From Branchiostoma floridae (lineage: Eukaryota; Chordata; Leptocardii; Amphioxiformes; Branchiostomatidae): a DNA stretch of 64,000 nucleotides. The notes beneath the pieces were generated by a model. It had not been told where the DNA came from. It made no database searches and worked only from the letters and a program-made list of their open reading frames with translations. Numbering within the stretch: position 1 is the first letter of the stretch; each line of letters begins with the position of its first letter. The translations under genes were made by a program, and so were the position numbers. Positions 12,531-23,999 of this stretch are shown here, one piece after another. Location: positions 13,146,255 through 13,210,254 of the forward strand of contig NC_049990.1 of the NCBI RefSeq assembly GCF_000003815.2, written 5' to 3'.

Positions 12531-13139
12531 ACTTAAGGAATATAGCATGTGCAGCAGTACGATTTACGATCAAATGCTTTTTGGAAACTATACATCAACA
12601 TAGCTTTACTGGCAGTAAAAAAGATATACCTTTTATGCTGTAGGATATTATATACCCTTTGTTATTTTCCCCGTTTGCCCTGTTTGTTTCAGTTTCGAAG
12701 GCTTCACATTGATTGATGGATTTTCCGCTGCCAATATCCCTTATGAGTAATCCGACTGTATCGAATATTACCATATTATACTCCAAAATAAAAGAATGTT
12801 ATGATCAATAGACAGCAGAATGAAGATTACACCTGAATAATCATTACCTAAAGCCTTTGCCAAGTAAATGTTATATTGTTTTCAATCAAATCATATGATA
12901 CTGCTGTGTTCGTCAGTCATCTTTAAAACCAATCATTCCAACCATACCAGAGACTTTTAGTTCTACCACTTGCTTTGATGTTTCTGGTAGACGATGAGTA
13001 GGTCGGGTATGTCGCTCAATAAAAAAAGTGTCTGTGACCATATCATATCATTTTCTTTTACCGATTTCTGTACATAAAGTCACAAACTAAATGATATTGC
13101 ATGCCGTTTACAATTGGTTTCGTCGATTCTGTGCCATCT

Positions 13140-13470
13140 TTGAAAAAAAATGAGGTCCTGGGTTCGAATCTTCTGCCATACCCCGTTGACGTTGTGACGT
13201 TGTGAAAGGCACTTTATATCTTTTCCCTCACCTCCACAGTAGTGACAGTAAGTACCTAATTGTGGGTAGGGACGTCTCTCGGATAGGACGTCAAGTGGAG
13301 ATCCCATGTGTGAAGAGAGCCACACCTCGAGTCCACCACGCTTATCGTTAAGAGTGGGTATCCCTCCAGGTGTTAGTGAAATCTGTCGAGATATGTAGCT
13401 TGTGCTGTTCAGTACAAGCGCAATGTGTTACACCGACTTACCGGTCATGCAATACAAAAAAAAAATATGA
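13140..13470 (+). mobile_element. tRNA-derived SINE
   Basis: B box GGGTTCGAATCTTC at 13160-13173, then GTGAAAGGCACTTTATATC, CTCGGATAGGACGTCAAGTG, AGAGAGCCACACCTCGAGTC, a body like that of the 28247 copy, and an A-run tail near 13456. The A-box half is degraded. Confidence 0.75.
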
Positions 13471-13479
13471 CAACAAACT

Positions 13480-14330
13480 ACACAAATTGTTAGGCTAATA
13501 ACTCCATGAAAATTGAGGTTTTGCTTTTGGTGTGTCTGTCTGAATGAGTGTTTCAGCATAACTTTAAAACCTCTGTATAGATTGTGATGATAAGTTGATT
13601 TTCATAGAGGCTGGAAAGACGAAGGTCAGACTTGATTCTGTGTCCTCTGGTATTTGACCTTGGAACTGAAGTAAACCTTCCGGGATTTCTATCTTTTGCC
13701 CTGACTATACCATATTATGATCTTTTTTTGTGACAGATGTCTTAAGAAGTGAGAAGTGTCGTAAGTTTGGGCTAGATCTAACTTTTACTACACACTTGTG
13801 GGGCTGCTGGGAAAATATGAAGATCGTTTCACGTACGATATACTTTGATTCCATCTGTTTAACATCCCGACTGAAACCAAGGCAATGTTATTAGTAGCAT
13901 TGCTTCAATCAAGGGAATAGAACATTATTAGTAAATTTTACAGCTCCTTTCTGATGAAACTTCTCAACCGAATTAAAAGAAACATCTTTAAACGTTTTCT
14001 TGTTGAGGGACAGTCAAAACTAGAGTACAAATCGCGACTGCAAGGTTAAGAGAATTTACGGTTCTCATAGGTAAACAAAAATGCAACACAAATCCATATG
14101 TCGTATAATAGTGACAGTGTAATACTTTCATTTAGTTTCATCAATTCCTCATTTATCCAATGCCTAGTAGTTATATCATGTGGAGTACCTGCAGGTTACT
14201 TAGCCAAGAACAAAAAGGTCCTGGGTTTCATTCCTGTTGGGTTGGGGAGGTAAAAGACGAGGGATGGAGACTCAGAGAGGGATGTGCTCCGCCTTCTAAT
14301 ACCATGCCTTAGACACAGCGGATAATTTAC
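13480..14330. other. Non-coding, possible SINE scrap
   Basis: Only a short SINE-like piece, AAGGTCCTGGGTTTCATTCC, at 14216-14235 stands out. Confidence 0.35.
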
Positions 14331-14500
14331 TTATTTATTTGCAAATTCATGCCCGGAGGCTAATTGCAAGGGTACAGGCAGTAAAAAGAAAGAAGTGTCT
14401 ATTCTATACAGCTATCTATATACATGATTCCACATTGTTTACTGGGAGGTTTGACTTTTTTCTTTGGAGGCAGTGGCTGATGATAATAAACCACTGACCT
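14331..14500 (+). repeat. Dispersed repeat R3, copy 1
   Basis: TTATTTGCAAATTCATGCCC, then GGAGGCTAATTGCAAG, matched at 18040-18075 (ATTTGCAAGTTCATACCCGG, then TGGCTAATTGCAAG). Further similarity follows (TTTGACTT, TTTGGAGGCAG and TTTGGAAGCAG). Confidence 0.5.
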
Positions 14501-14641
14501 AAAGCCTCCCTTTATATGTGGTGCTATAACATAAGCTGCTAACTTGACTACAGTACCCGGCATTGCCAATGTCTGTGTTACTCAAATAGAAAAGTCCATG
14601 GTACGCAGATAGTAATGTCGCCTGATGCAGCTTATGTTATA

Positions 14642-14853
14642 TACTGTAAATGCATTTAAGTTCGCGGGGATTTAATTTCGCGGTAGCAGGAAAAAGGACT
14701 TTTCGCGATGGTTTTAATTTCGCGGTAACACCATAGACTGCAGTCTCATACCATGATAGAAAAATGTTCGCGGTGGTTCTAAATTCGCGGCGAAGTGGTC
14801 ACCGCGAAAACCGCGAACATTAATCCACCGCGAACATTTCTGCATTTACAGTA
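14642..14853. mobile_element. MITE with CG-rich direct and inverted repeats
   Basis: Ends TACTGTAAATGCA and TGCATTTACAGTA are exact inverted repeats. The interior repeats TTCGCGGT and AATTTCGCGG in both orientations and closes with CCGCGAACATTTC. 212 bp, no ORF. The TTCGCGG motifs are strikingly CpG-rich for this AT-rich region. Confidence 0.8.
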
Positions 14854-15280
14854 CTGTAGTTAGTTAAGCGAATGTGCCGTACAGTAGATGGTGTGACATG
14901 GTGGAATAAAACTGGATGTCTGCTATAAGATAATGGATATGCTGGTTAAATGGGAGGGCTGGGAGGCTCAGTGTGCTGCCTTACCTCTAAGTAACAACAT
15001 AAAACACACACAATGTGATTTAGAGTAGCTTGGCTGGGGGATGAGAACAGCCCTACAGTGATGGATGTCCCTGAATAACACACGGTTCTGGAGAGCGCAG
15101 TGATATTAGACGTGACAGGTATTATCTTCCCGGCAGTATATATGCCCGTACAGATGGTGGCCCCACTGATAAGAAGACTTGCTAACACTTAAATTAATCT
15201 TAGTTTCTAAATATAGCAGAGCACCAAACAGCATTACAACAAATGAACTGAGCTACTGGCCACTGTAAACGAGCTAACTT

Positions 15281-15426
15281 ATTACGTCTGTGGAACATGT
15301 GTTCCGTCTGTGGAACATGTGTTTCGTTTGTGGAACATGTGTTTCGTCTGGGGAACATGTAGTTCCTCTGTGGTACATGTATTCCGTCTGTGGAATAAGT
15401 AGTTCTTCTGTGGTACATGCATTCCG
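15281..15426. repeat. 20-bp minisatellite, left part
   Basis: About seven units of the type ATTCCGTCTGTGGAACATGT with point differences. The same unit resumes at 16677 on the far side of the Harbinger-like element, so the array was split by an insertion. Confidence 0.85.
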
Positions 15427-15429
15427 TTA

Positions 15430-16673
15430 AGGCCCCCTCTCACTTGACGTGCGGCACGCTTGCGGCATTGCTGCGTTCGTTCACTGCGGCACTGTTGTGT
15501 TAATTTCGCCGATTTTGTCTTGCACTCACACTAACGTGCGGCACTGCTGCGTTTCTAGACTAAATGAACATGTTATTGACAATTGCAGCGTTGTCAATTT
15601 ATTAAAAATCACTGTAAAATTAAGAAAAATGCCCCAAAATGAGATTTATAATGAAAAAGATTTCCCTTATGATAATGAATTATATGGTACATATGCTATA
15701 AATAACCTTGAAAGACTTTTACAGTAAAGGAAATGACCCAAATGAACGGACACGAACTATATACCAGATTTCACTCGATGTGTACGTTTTGCACCATGTA
15801 AAGTTATGTGTAATTATGTATGTTTATATGTTTATTCACCAATTTTGCAAATTTCTAAAATGAAAATGTTTGATATTTCATACTTTTTTTGTATGACGCG
15901 GAGTATTTTCATTGTCGGCGGATGGCTTGCCAGCCTATTGATGTCTAAGTCTATCATATTTGTAAAAGTGAGAAAAATATGGCCCATGAGTCTGAATGAC
16001 TGCAATTTTGTATTTTATCGGTGGCAGGCTACCAGCAATGATTAGCTTGTAACGTTATAACGCAAACGCAAACTCGTTATCATCCAACATAAATAATTTC
16101 TTTTTGAACGTTGTACGATAACCTTTATCTCTACATCCGTAGTTTAATCGATAAACCAGTTACTTAATTTTTGTTTTCAAGTATAAAATACTGACCTACT
16201 TTCCATTAAATAAATCAAAAGATGTATTTTTAAGTTAACTCTGAATACGGATACAAGGTAAGTTTTCTGCAATTCGCAGTGTTTTAACTGGATCAAAAAC
16301 CGCTGTAAAATTATTAGAAATGCATCTAAAATAGTTTTTCGGTGATAAAATGATGTTTACTTTTGATTCTTGGTGTAAAATAGGCAAAATATATCCTTGA
16401 TACTGTTTGGGGCATGGTGGCGGCACTGTTGGGGCACCGTTGCGGCACCGTTGCGGCACTGTTGCGGCACTGTTGCGGCACTGTTGCGGCATCTTGCCAC
16501 TTGCGTTATTTTTAAACTTTTTAAAAAACGTCGCGCTTGCTTGCGGCACTTCTAGGTTTGCTTGCGGCACCTCTAGGTTTGCTTGCGGCACCTCTAGGTT
16601 CCGTGGCGGTACATCTGCGTTTTCGAACGCAGCAATGCCGCAAGCGTGCCGCACGTCAAGTGAGAGGGGGCCT
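15430..16673. mobile_element. Harbinger-like non-autonomous DNA transposon
   Basis: About 50-bp perfect TIRs (AGGCCCCCTCTCACTTGACG, then TGCGGCACGCTTGCGGCATT and on to about 15479; right copy 16624-16673). Flanked by TTA on both sides (15427-15429 and 16674-16676), a 3-bp target duplication as in PIF/Harbinger elements. Beside the right TIR are tandem TTGCGGCACTG units (16436-16492) and three TTGCTTGCGGCACCTCTAGG-like units (about 16535-16600), possibly transposase sites. No transposase ORF; the long minus-strand frame at 16235-16801 is low-complexity reading of these repeats. Confidence 0.85.
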
Positions 16674-16676
16674 TTA

Positions 16677-16765
16677 GTGGTACATGTATTCCGCCATGTG
16701 GAACATGTAGTTCCTATGCGGTACATGCATTCCGTTTGTGGTACATGACATGTATTACGTCTGAT
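16677..16765. repeat. 20-bp minisatellite, right part
   Basis: Units such as TGGTACATGTATTCCGCC and TGGAACATGTAGTTCC continue the 15281-15426 array; about four units. Confidence 0.8.
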
Positions 16766-16799
16766 GTAAATGGATCGTTTTTTTTTAAAGAAATGTGTC

Positions 16800-18035
16800 A
16801 AGTAACGTTAGTATGTTGCCCGGGTGTCTAGAAATGTCGTCCCTATTTTCGTATTATATGTTTTCTCGCATATCTTAGTTTTCTTAATGTTATGATATTT
16901 CACTTGGTGATTTTGAAACAAAAAAGTCCAGCAAAATATACTTCACAAAGACATAATGTTAATGGTCAGGAATTCTGCTACATATATTATAAGATAGAAG
17001 GGGAAATCAAAGTGGGCGCCAAAAGTTTGGCGATAATGTCTAGCCTTCGAAAAGTTTGTGCTAAACATGATTATTGATTGATCCACAGAGTCGTTCAAGG
17101 AGGAATACACAGCGTCGACATGATAAATTTCCCTTGAGCCTGGTTCATGGTCGGTAACGTTGCGCGAACACAACTGCAGGAACCACTTGTTAACATCCCC
17201 ACTGCCGTTCTGCTGATCGAGACTTTCCCAAATGCTCGGCGCGACCCGGGCACTGTTCAATTTAGTATTCCCGTCAGGCAGCTTTTACACAGATGAAGCC
17301 ATTAGTGAAGTTTCCCGGGAGAGGCCGTACGTAGGATTCTCATAACATCGGCGTTCTCCCCAGACCAGACATGTCAGCCTGAGCGCACTTCTCCATACTT
17401 CACCACATGCGCCCGCTCCCCTCGGTGCGCGGGAAATGTGGCTGGAATCCCGCCTGTCGGTACACACACATCACGGTGCTCCTCCTACATACATCCTCGC
17501 GGACGGAGCGCCTCTTATTTAAACCAGATAAGTCTGAAGATCAGCCCTGCGCTATCACATCCTTCAATTCCAACGTTCATCACATTTTCTCCTGTGTACT
17601 GATAGACCTGCAGTTTTCGTAATCATCATCTGGAGTATTTCTTTATTACATATGATGCATCCCCACAACCACGCCCTGTCCTTATGTGCTTATTTTATTA
17701 CCCATTATCTCACGACACCTCTGTGGTTTAGATTCTAATATGTATCCAGCTGTAAAATGGTGTGTTGAAATCACCTGGGGACACCACATGGCATTGAGCG
17801 ATCTAAAAACCTGCTGATGTCATCCCTGCAGTGCCGTTCCTTGTTGGGTGGCTTACCGTGCTAGAAGCTGCGCACATATATGCAGAGTTTTCAGGCCGGG
17901 AAAGCATTAGAGTAGTCGAAGGCGTGCGGGGAGTAGACCCGCAACCGCTGAAATAACCTGGATAATGAGATGCTGTTTGCTGTCTGCAGATGTACTCCGT
18001 TTGCGCTGTGGCGGCGGCCGGTATAAGATTTATTT
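16800..18035. other. Non-coding, GC-richer block at 17090-17520
   Basis: 17090-17520 is GC-richer than its surroundings, with several CpGs, and could be a promoter or an unrecognised exon. No protein family was recognised in any frame. Confidence 0.35.
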
Positions 18036-18039
18036 GCAA

Positions 18040-18240
18040 GTTCATACCCGGTGGCTAATTGCAAGTACATGATAGAATCATAGGAGACATCGACGCTGAA
18101 TGACTAGTGATGAACTTTCTTGTCAAAAAGAGATTACTTGAAAACTAGTGTTGACTATGTATAAACATGTAGGATTTGACTTCTATTTTGGAAGCAGAGG
18201 AAGGCGAAAAGCTCCACCTTTGTGACTTCTGCGATCTTAA
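18040..18240 (+). repeat. Dispersed repeat R3, copy 2
   Basis: See the R3 copy at 14331; shared TTTGCAAGTTCATACCCG, GGCTAATTGCAAG and a downstream TTTGGAAGCAGAGGAAGGCG-type block. Confidence 0.5.
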
Positions 18241-18778
18241 GAGGAAAGTCCTTTCTGTACGTATACGTTGAGGAAGGTTAGACATTCGGGTAATAATCAT
18301 AAGTAACGCCAACAAAAAAACAGTTACTCAAGAAACTAGATATTGGAAACGGTCAGACGTTTGAGATAGTATGCCTATCTTTCGTCAGTGACACTAAAGA
18401 GGTCGTGTAGAACTGATTTTCATACCCTAACTATGAATTGGGATGGAAAAGAGCCGAAGAGAATTTTGGCTTGTCCAATAGAAAATAACGATAATGCAAA
18501 GTGAACCTGAAGACAATTTTGAAGTGTCCAATTAGAAACATTAAAATGATAGTGTTGGTGCAAATGAGTCAATGAGCTCCTGTTGTTTGAGTGAAAGAAA
18601 CCAACGCTTTACTCTTGATGTTCCATCCACTTGGTAATTTGCATCAAAGTACCCTCAAGGTAGAGTCAATACATTTCTAGTTCCTTAGGATGCACCTATG
18701 TGACTCTCCACCGATTTGGGGTAAAATGTCTCTACAGTTAATTCTGATTTCTGCATGCTGACAGCAAACTTAACGCGT

Positions 18779-18960
18779 CGTGTGTGGCGTAACTGGTAGA
18801 GCGTTCGGATCTGAATTTTTAGGTCCCGAGTTTGCTACCCGGTGTGCCCCGACGTTGTACCCGTGGGAAAGGAATTTTACACGACCTTCCTCACTTCACG
18901 TAGGTGTGAAAATGGACCTGACTTCGGTCGGGAAGGTAAGAAAAAGATCTATCTTTATCT
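18779..18960 (+). mobile_element. tRNA-derived SINE, short
   Basis: A-box-like GTGGCGTAACTGGTAGAGCG at 18784-18803 and a degenerate B box near 18820-18840, then GGAAAGGAATTTTACACGAC and CCTCACTTCACGTAGGTG, as in the other SINEs. Confidence 0.65.
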
Positions 18961-19625
18961 TCTGTCAGCACTGTGTATGTGACACTGTTAATATGAGTTA
19001 CTAACTTGAGTGCAGTGCCACAATGTCCTTCTCTGTCCAAAAGCAAAATAGAAAAATAAAATTTCGGCAGAGGATAGCTATTCTTTCCTCAAGGTAGTCA
19101 GTGTAGTGTCGCCCGATAATAGCTCGGCAGACAGGTCTTTGTTTCAAAGTCGCAGTCTATTTGCTTCTAAAACAGCTGTAATAAACTAGTGCGCATTATT
19201 CCAAAATGGGTCTAATAAAACCGCAATACGCAGTACTCTCTCTTTCTACACAGTACATAAGTCTGAAAGTCTTCGGCTGGTAAACGTGGATTTGTTGGCC
19301 TTTTTGTTCGGCGCAACTTGCCATTGGTAGACTCAAGTAACGCATCACATTACCTACATGTAAGCTCTAAGTTTTGTACAAAGTGTTGTGTGAGCTATCT
19401 ACCTCTGTGGGCAGCAAGATTATGACGTATAAAAGAGTTAACGCTTTAAGTCCTTTTGCTTGTTCCTGTGGAGATGAAAATGATTTACCGTTGTAACTAA
19501 TTTCCACGTGATTACCCAAGAGACAATTATATTCATGTGATCTAATGTGAAGCATAGATATTAATAAACTCAAGCTTGCATCTCGTTAATACAGTATAGC
19601 CAAGATTGGCAGTTGTGTTTTCCCT

Positions 19626-20035
19626 AAGTGTGAGTGTGGCGTCGCAAAGTGTAACGGTAGGGTTAAGGCTCAAAACCAAGAGGTCCTAGGTTCGAGTCCC
19701 TGATAGGCTTTGTCATTGCGGCTAGAAAGGTACTTTACTCACTTCACACGCTTTACTCCACTTCCTCACTTCGCCCAGGTGCACATGAGTACCTAGCTTC
19801 GGTTTTGGCTGTTCCCCGAAATGGGAAGTTAACTGGAGGCTTTGGTGTTTGAGGAGAGCCACACATCGAGCACGTTAAAGAACCGACCACATTCATCGAA
19901 AAGAATAGGGGACCTTCCCGGTGTGAGTGGATCCGATTAACTGTCCCAATATACAGCTTACACCCTTTAGTACATACCTAATGTGACGCCACAATGCGGG
20001 TCACCCTATGCAATACAAATAAACAGATAATGGAA
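19626..20035 (+). mobile_element. tRNA-derived SINE, near full length
   Basis: GTGTGGCGTCGCAAAGTGTA head, B box AGGTTCGAGTCCC at 19688-19700, then GAGTACCTAGCTTCGGTTTT, GGAGAGCCACACATCGAGCA, CCTTCCCGGTGTGAGTGGAT and a tail CCTATGCAATACAAATAAAC. Co-linear with the copy at 28247-28595. Confidence 0.82.
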
Positions 20036-20039
20036 TCCA

Positions 20040-21080
20040 ATTGGGAATCGGTCCACGTCATTGCTGTAAAGCACACTTAATCTCTAAAAACATCGTCAGC
20101 TTTTTTAAATGCTCATCATACAAATCAGTCAACGTCTGTCAAAGCTGTTATGGGTATTCCACGGTCCAACGTAAACCTACTTTAACCCGATAATGCGCCT
20201 CATCATTTATGACTGATGCCTTCCTAAAGCTAGGTTATGAACTCTACTGTGTTACTGTCTTGTTTAGTAGATGATGGACGGCGGTGTTGGGAGTAAAATG
20301 GTTTCTCAGTTGACACATCAGGAGTACACTCTGTATCGACCTATTGGACATCTCACACCCGTGGTGAGAACAGGACGAGCCATGGGGGACCTCTTTATAT
20401 TCAGTCCTGTTACAATGGAACTTCCAACAACTAAGAAGTGTCATCGAACCCGCCCCATTTCCGTCAGGCTTCGATTCATGAAACTTCAATACAAAGTTTT
20501 GTATTATTTTGACTCAAAATGATTGCAGACATGTCCGTAACGTTAATCATTGATCCATCGCGTAAATGGGTTTAGAAATCAGATATGCTCTAAAACTAGG
20601 GGACTAAGAGGACCAAAAATGTTTGGCTGCCCGATTGTGGTGACTCAGCGATTCTCCGGTCTCTCTATTTGTTTTCATACGCGTAATGCCTTACAATAAT
20701 CAATTTTTTTTTCAAATTCATTCATAAGGCAAGAAAAATACCACTATCTTGACATTGCCCCCAAAGACGCCATATTGATATATGTCTTCTGCCACGTGGT
20801 ACTTCCCACCATGCTGTCACTGAGAGGATCTGTGTGGCAGGCCAGCATAGTGTTGATAGGTTTGATACGCTATAGCCTAGATAAACAACAAATTTGTTTG
20901 TACCAATAAATGTAATACAAAAAACAAATAGTGTAAACAGTATAAAAAGACGAACGGAATCATCCCATGATAATACAAAATACACCAAGCTTGCGCCCGT
21001 TGCCCTGGTCTTTTTTTAAGTTGATTTGACCCGAAGCTTACGTTATTTGACCTGAATAGAAGTGTGACGTCAGCACTAGT
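20040..21080. other. Non-coding, nothing recognised
   Basis: Overlapping opposite-strand frames near 20244-20522 (about 80 codons each) have no recognised family. Confidence 0.4.
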
Positions 21081-21081
21081 C

Positions 21082-21360
21082 AACCCTATCTAGACCGGAC
21101 TTTTTTGGTCAATCTGGAACCTTTTGAGGCCCGTGTTTGTAACTCCTAAACGACCTATCAGATGATCACTAAAGTAGAGAATGGTGAAGTAGATATTAAA
21201 GTTGAGGATGGTAAGAAATTTGACATCATTTATGTAATGTATTGGCTGGAACAATGGAAAAGGGTATTCCCATAAAACGTTAAGGTATGCTACAAAAATG
21301 TAACTGTTATTACAGTAAATGTACATAACATACTAACAATACCAACGCTGTCTGCTACTA
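21082..21360 (+). mobile_element. piggyBac-like MITE, left-end fragment
   Basis: Starts CAACCCTATCTAGACCGGAC and TTTTTTGGTCA, matching the left end of the 36311 element, then CTTTTGAGGCCC and AAAGGGTATTCCCATAAAAC. Diverged, right half lost; the reciprocal half of the family is at 3930-4168. Confidence 0.6.
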
Positions 21361-21439
21361 CTTCTTCAAAATAGCATTTTTTCAAATCAGACGATATGGT
21401 CTTGACAGGTGGCACGTCAAGGCAAGGTGAGGCAGGTTT

Positions 21440-21720
21440 GAGCTACCTTACATTTTGATCTGGAAAGGGAATGAAAGATTTCCATTATTTTGGGCATGCA
21501 GGTAGCTTTGGAAAATAAGTAAACAACGAGACGCATATTATGCAAATGAGGGCGTAAAATTCCACACTTAATCAGAAAATGTATAATTCCATTGTTGTTC
21601 ATAACTTGGCATCAATAAATGTAATACATGTAATTCATGACAGTTGATACATAAACAGATACCAACCATGCAAATGAGAAAGTTATTTTCATAATTTAAC
21701 CAACAACGATGGGAGATTTA
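21440..21720 (+). repeat. Dispersed AT-rich repeat R4, copy 1
   Basis: Shared with 30740-31000: GGGCATGCAGGTAG, GCAAATGAG, AATGTATAATTCCA (TTGTATAATTCTA), TAAATGTAATACATGTAATT, then ACATAAACAG. Confidence 0.55.
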
Positions 21721-21958
21721 TACCTGGACATGTGTTTAAGTTAGTTAAAGGTAAACATCATCATACGTAAATTGATAAAATGAGTAAGTAATTCACGGAG
21801 GTGTGAGGATGAGGAACTCTAGTTATAAACTAGAATTTTTAAAACCCACTATTTTCCTTGAAACATGTGACATATGTAAAGTAAAAAATTAGTATCTATG
21901 CTAAAGCATAGTGGAGAAGCCAGATAAAGAACGAATGATGTTTATTGACAGAACTAAA

Positions 21959-22270
21959 GCTAAGGGCACAACCCGCCGTACGTGCAATTTGTCCGTACGT
22001 TTTTTTGGGAGGCCACGTCCGTCACGTATTTCTGAAAACGTAGGGAACGACTGGCAAGAGCTGGGAGGGAGTACGTCAACGCACTGCACACAGAGTTTTG
22101 CCTGCACGTAAAGTTCTACGGCGTGTCTGCGTGCTCCAAAATCCGTCGGATTCCCTGCGAGTTCGTACGGAGGCGGTACTTACCACCTATAAATAAGGAT
22201 CCCAAAAGATTGCCAACGTTTGGCACGTAGATAGCACGTATTTGCACGTACGGCGGGTTGTGCCTTTAGC
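21959..22270 (+). mobile_element. MITE family M1, complete copy a (312 bp)
   Basis: TIRs GCTAAGGGCACAACCCGCCG plus TACGTGCAA, with the right end identical apart from one base. The interior has CGTAAAGTTCTACGGCGTGT and GATTCCCTGCGAGTTCGTAC, found in the other M1 copies at 44724, 47921 and 57320. Rich in TACG; no ORF of substance. Confidence 0.85.
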
Positions 22271-22818
22271 CTATAGCAACAACATCATTATCTTATCTGT
22301 AACATACAGTGTTTTTGTCATTTTATGACCAGGCTGATATCTACATTTGTTTCTCACCGATATGAATTCAAATTAGCCGTATTGGATCATTTTTCCTTAT
22401 TATCAGTCTCTAAATCTGTCACAATTAGGCCATTTCTTACTTTCCTTCCGGAGGTTATAGTCCCCGGGCCAGGAATGATTTTGTAGAATTAAAAGACACC
22501 ACTTCTATAATGGCGTTTTTTAAAACATGCAACAACTAAAGTTTCTTTTGATGTTCGTTAGCAGGTCCGTATTAGCAGCTTTCTTAGTTTACTCATGCAG
22601 CCGAATGACGTCATCAGAACGAACATCGTTTTTTGGGGGGGACTAAATTCATGACCGGGACTAAGTATCAAACATAAATAATTTTAATGAAAATTAGTTT
22701 GTTGGTAAAATACCTAGGGAATCATGATATAACCGACTTTCTGTTGATGAGGAATGGTCAGCTTCCTTCAAAGTTACGATGTAAGACAACTATTAGGCCT
22801 GGGAAATCGCAGAACATC

Positions 22819-22832
22819 AGGGGGGGGGGGGG
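22819..22832. repeat. Poly-G run
   Basis: About 13-14 consecutive G; length may be unreliable because homopolymers are error-prone in assemblies. Confidence 0.8.
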
Positions 22833-23109
22833 GTATAAGATGTTGCGGTGTACAATACTAGTTCCTGTTATTCAATACATGTTCCATTATCAAAGTATTA
22901 AAGCAGAACGACATGTGAAGATTGCTAAAGGTTTTCACTCTGTGACTGGAGGGTATCCTCCGTCGACAAATCATAATTGTAAACGGTCTATGTTTTGAGT
23001 GTTCCCACCTATATCTCTAAATTCAATAATATGCTTACGTAGTTGTTTTGTTAACTTTCTTCATTGAATATGCATGTTAAAAGCTTAATATAAAGAGCTT
23101 AATATCATT

Positions 23110-23166
23110 AGGCTTGTCTGTCAAACACGCACACACATACACAGACAGACAGACACACACACACAC
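23110..23166. repeat. (CA)/(CAGA) simple repeat
   Basis: ACACGCACACACATACACAG, ACAGACAGAC and (AC)n. Confidence 0.8.
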
Positions 23167-23302
23167 GTAGTCGAAACATACTCCTTCTTGGCAAAATAAA
23201 TAAAGCGATAAAGTATGTATTATTTATTACCTAAAAGGAGTTACAAAATATTTGAAAAAAATGTTTTGCTGTCTCTTGATAAGACACATGGTGCATTATA
23301 TA

Positions 23303-23824
23303 CGAGGGGGATTAATAATTTCTCGGCATCACCCAGAAATAATAAGCATAACTCAGATTTCGAAGCATAGATGTCAAGTATGAAGTATTTCTGAATGTGT
23401 ACCAAAATTCAAATTATTGTGATCATTACTTTGTCGGCTACACTCAGTAACGTTAGGTAAGAGAAGTGGAAAAAACGTGGACAATTGAGCTGCGACCTGG
23501 GGTGTGCGGGTTAACTTGCTCTGAGGAATACCCACTCCTAGATCCTTTCTACTTGAAATATGAAGGAAATGATTATCAAACATTTTGACAATTTCTTCAA
23601 CGAATTTACGGCATGGGAAACTCGACCCACCCATGTCTGATCACCATTCACCTTTGTTTCTCTGGCCATTTGTCTACTGATTTTCAAAAAGACGTTGCCT
23701 GGAAAGTAATGACTGCAGTGATTTGAAATTTGGAGGATATTGTTAAAAGGCAAAGTTGTGCCACGAAATTTGAGTTGTGCATATTATTTTCGATTAAGGC
23801 CGAGAACTTATTGATCTCCCCTCG
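23303..23824. mobile_element. Mariner-type non-autonomous element
   Basis: Left end CGAGGGGGATTAATAATTTC then TCGGC; right end, reverse complement, CGAGGGGAGATCAATAAGTT then CTCGGCC. Each end is flanked by TA (23301-23302, 23825-23826). 522 bp. Minus-strand frames of 60-86 codons inside lack a recognisable catalytic core. This TIR type is known from animal mariner elements. Confidence 0.75.
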
Positions 23825-23999
23825 TACATGTACCATGACACACATGAAATGATATACTAATCATCGATCTTAACGACAGGTTACAGATAACGTCCACGTT
23901 ATAATTGTTTTGACTTATGATTGTGTCAAAAAAAAAAAACATTGTTTAACAACAAAATAACACAAGGACGATTAAAAGAGAGTGGGCCATTATAGTGAG

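Noticed and set aside
16235-16801. 188-codon minus-strand gene
   Set aside because: It lies in the right part and subterminal repeats of the Harbinger-like element and extends into the minisatellite; low-complexity product (VPQANLE, CRNS repeats).
17285-17467. Exon of an unknown gene in the GC-richer block
   Set aside because: No recognisable domain and no second exon in phase; kept only as a note on the GC-rich stretch.
20244-20522. Pair of overlapping opposite-strand ORFs near 20.3 kb
   Set aside because: About 80 codons each, no motif, within chance expectation.
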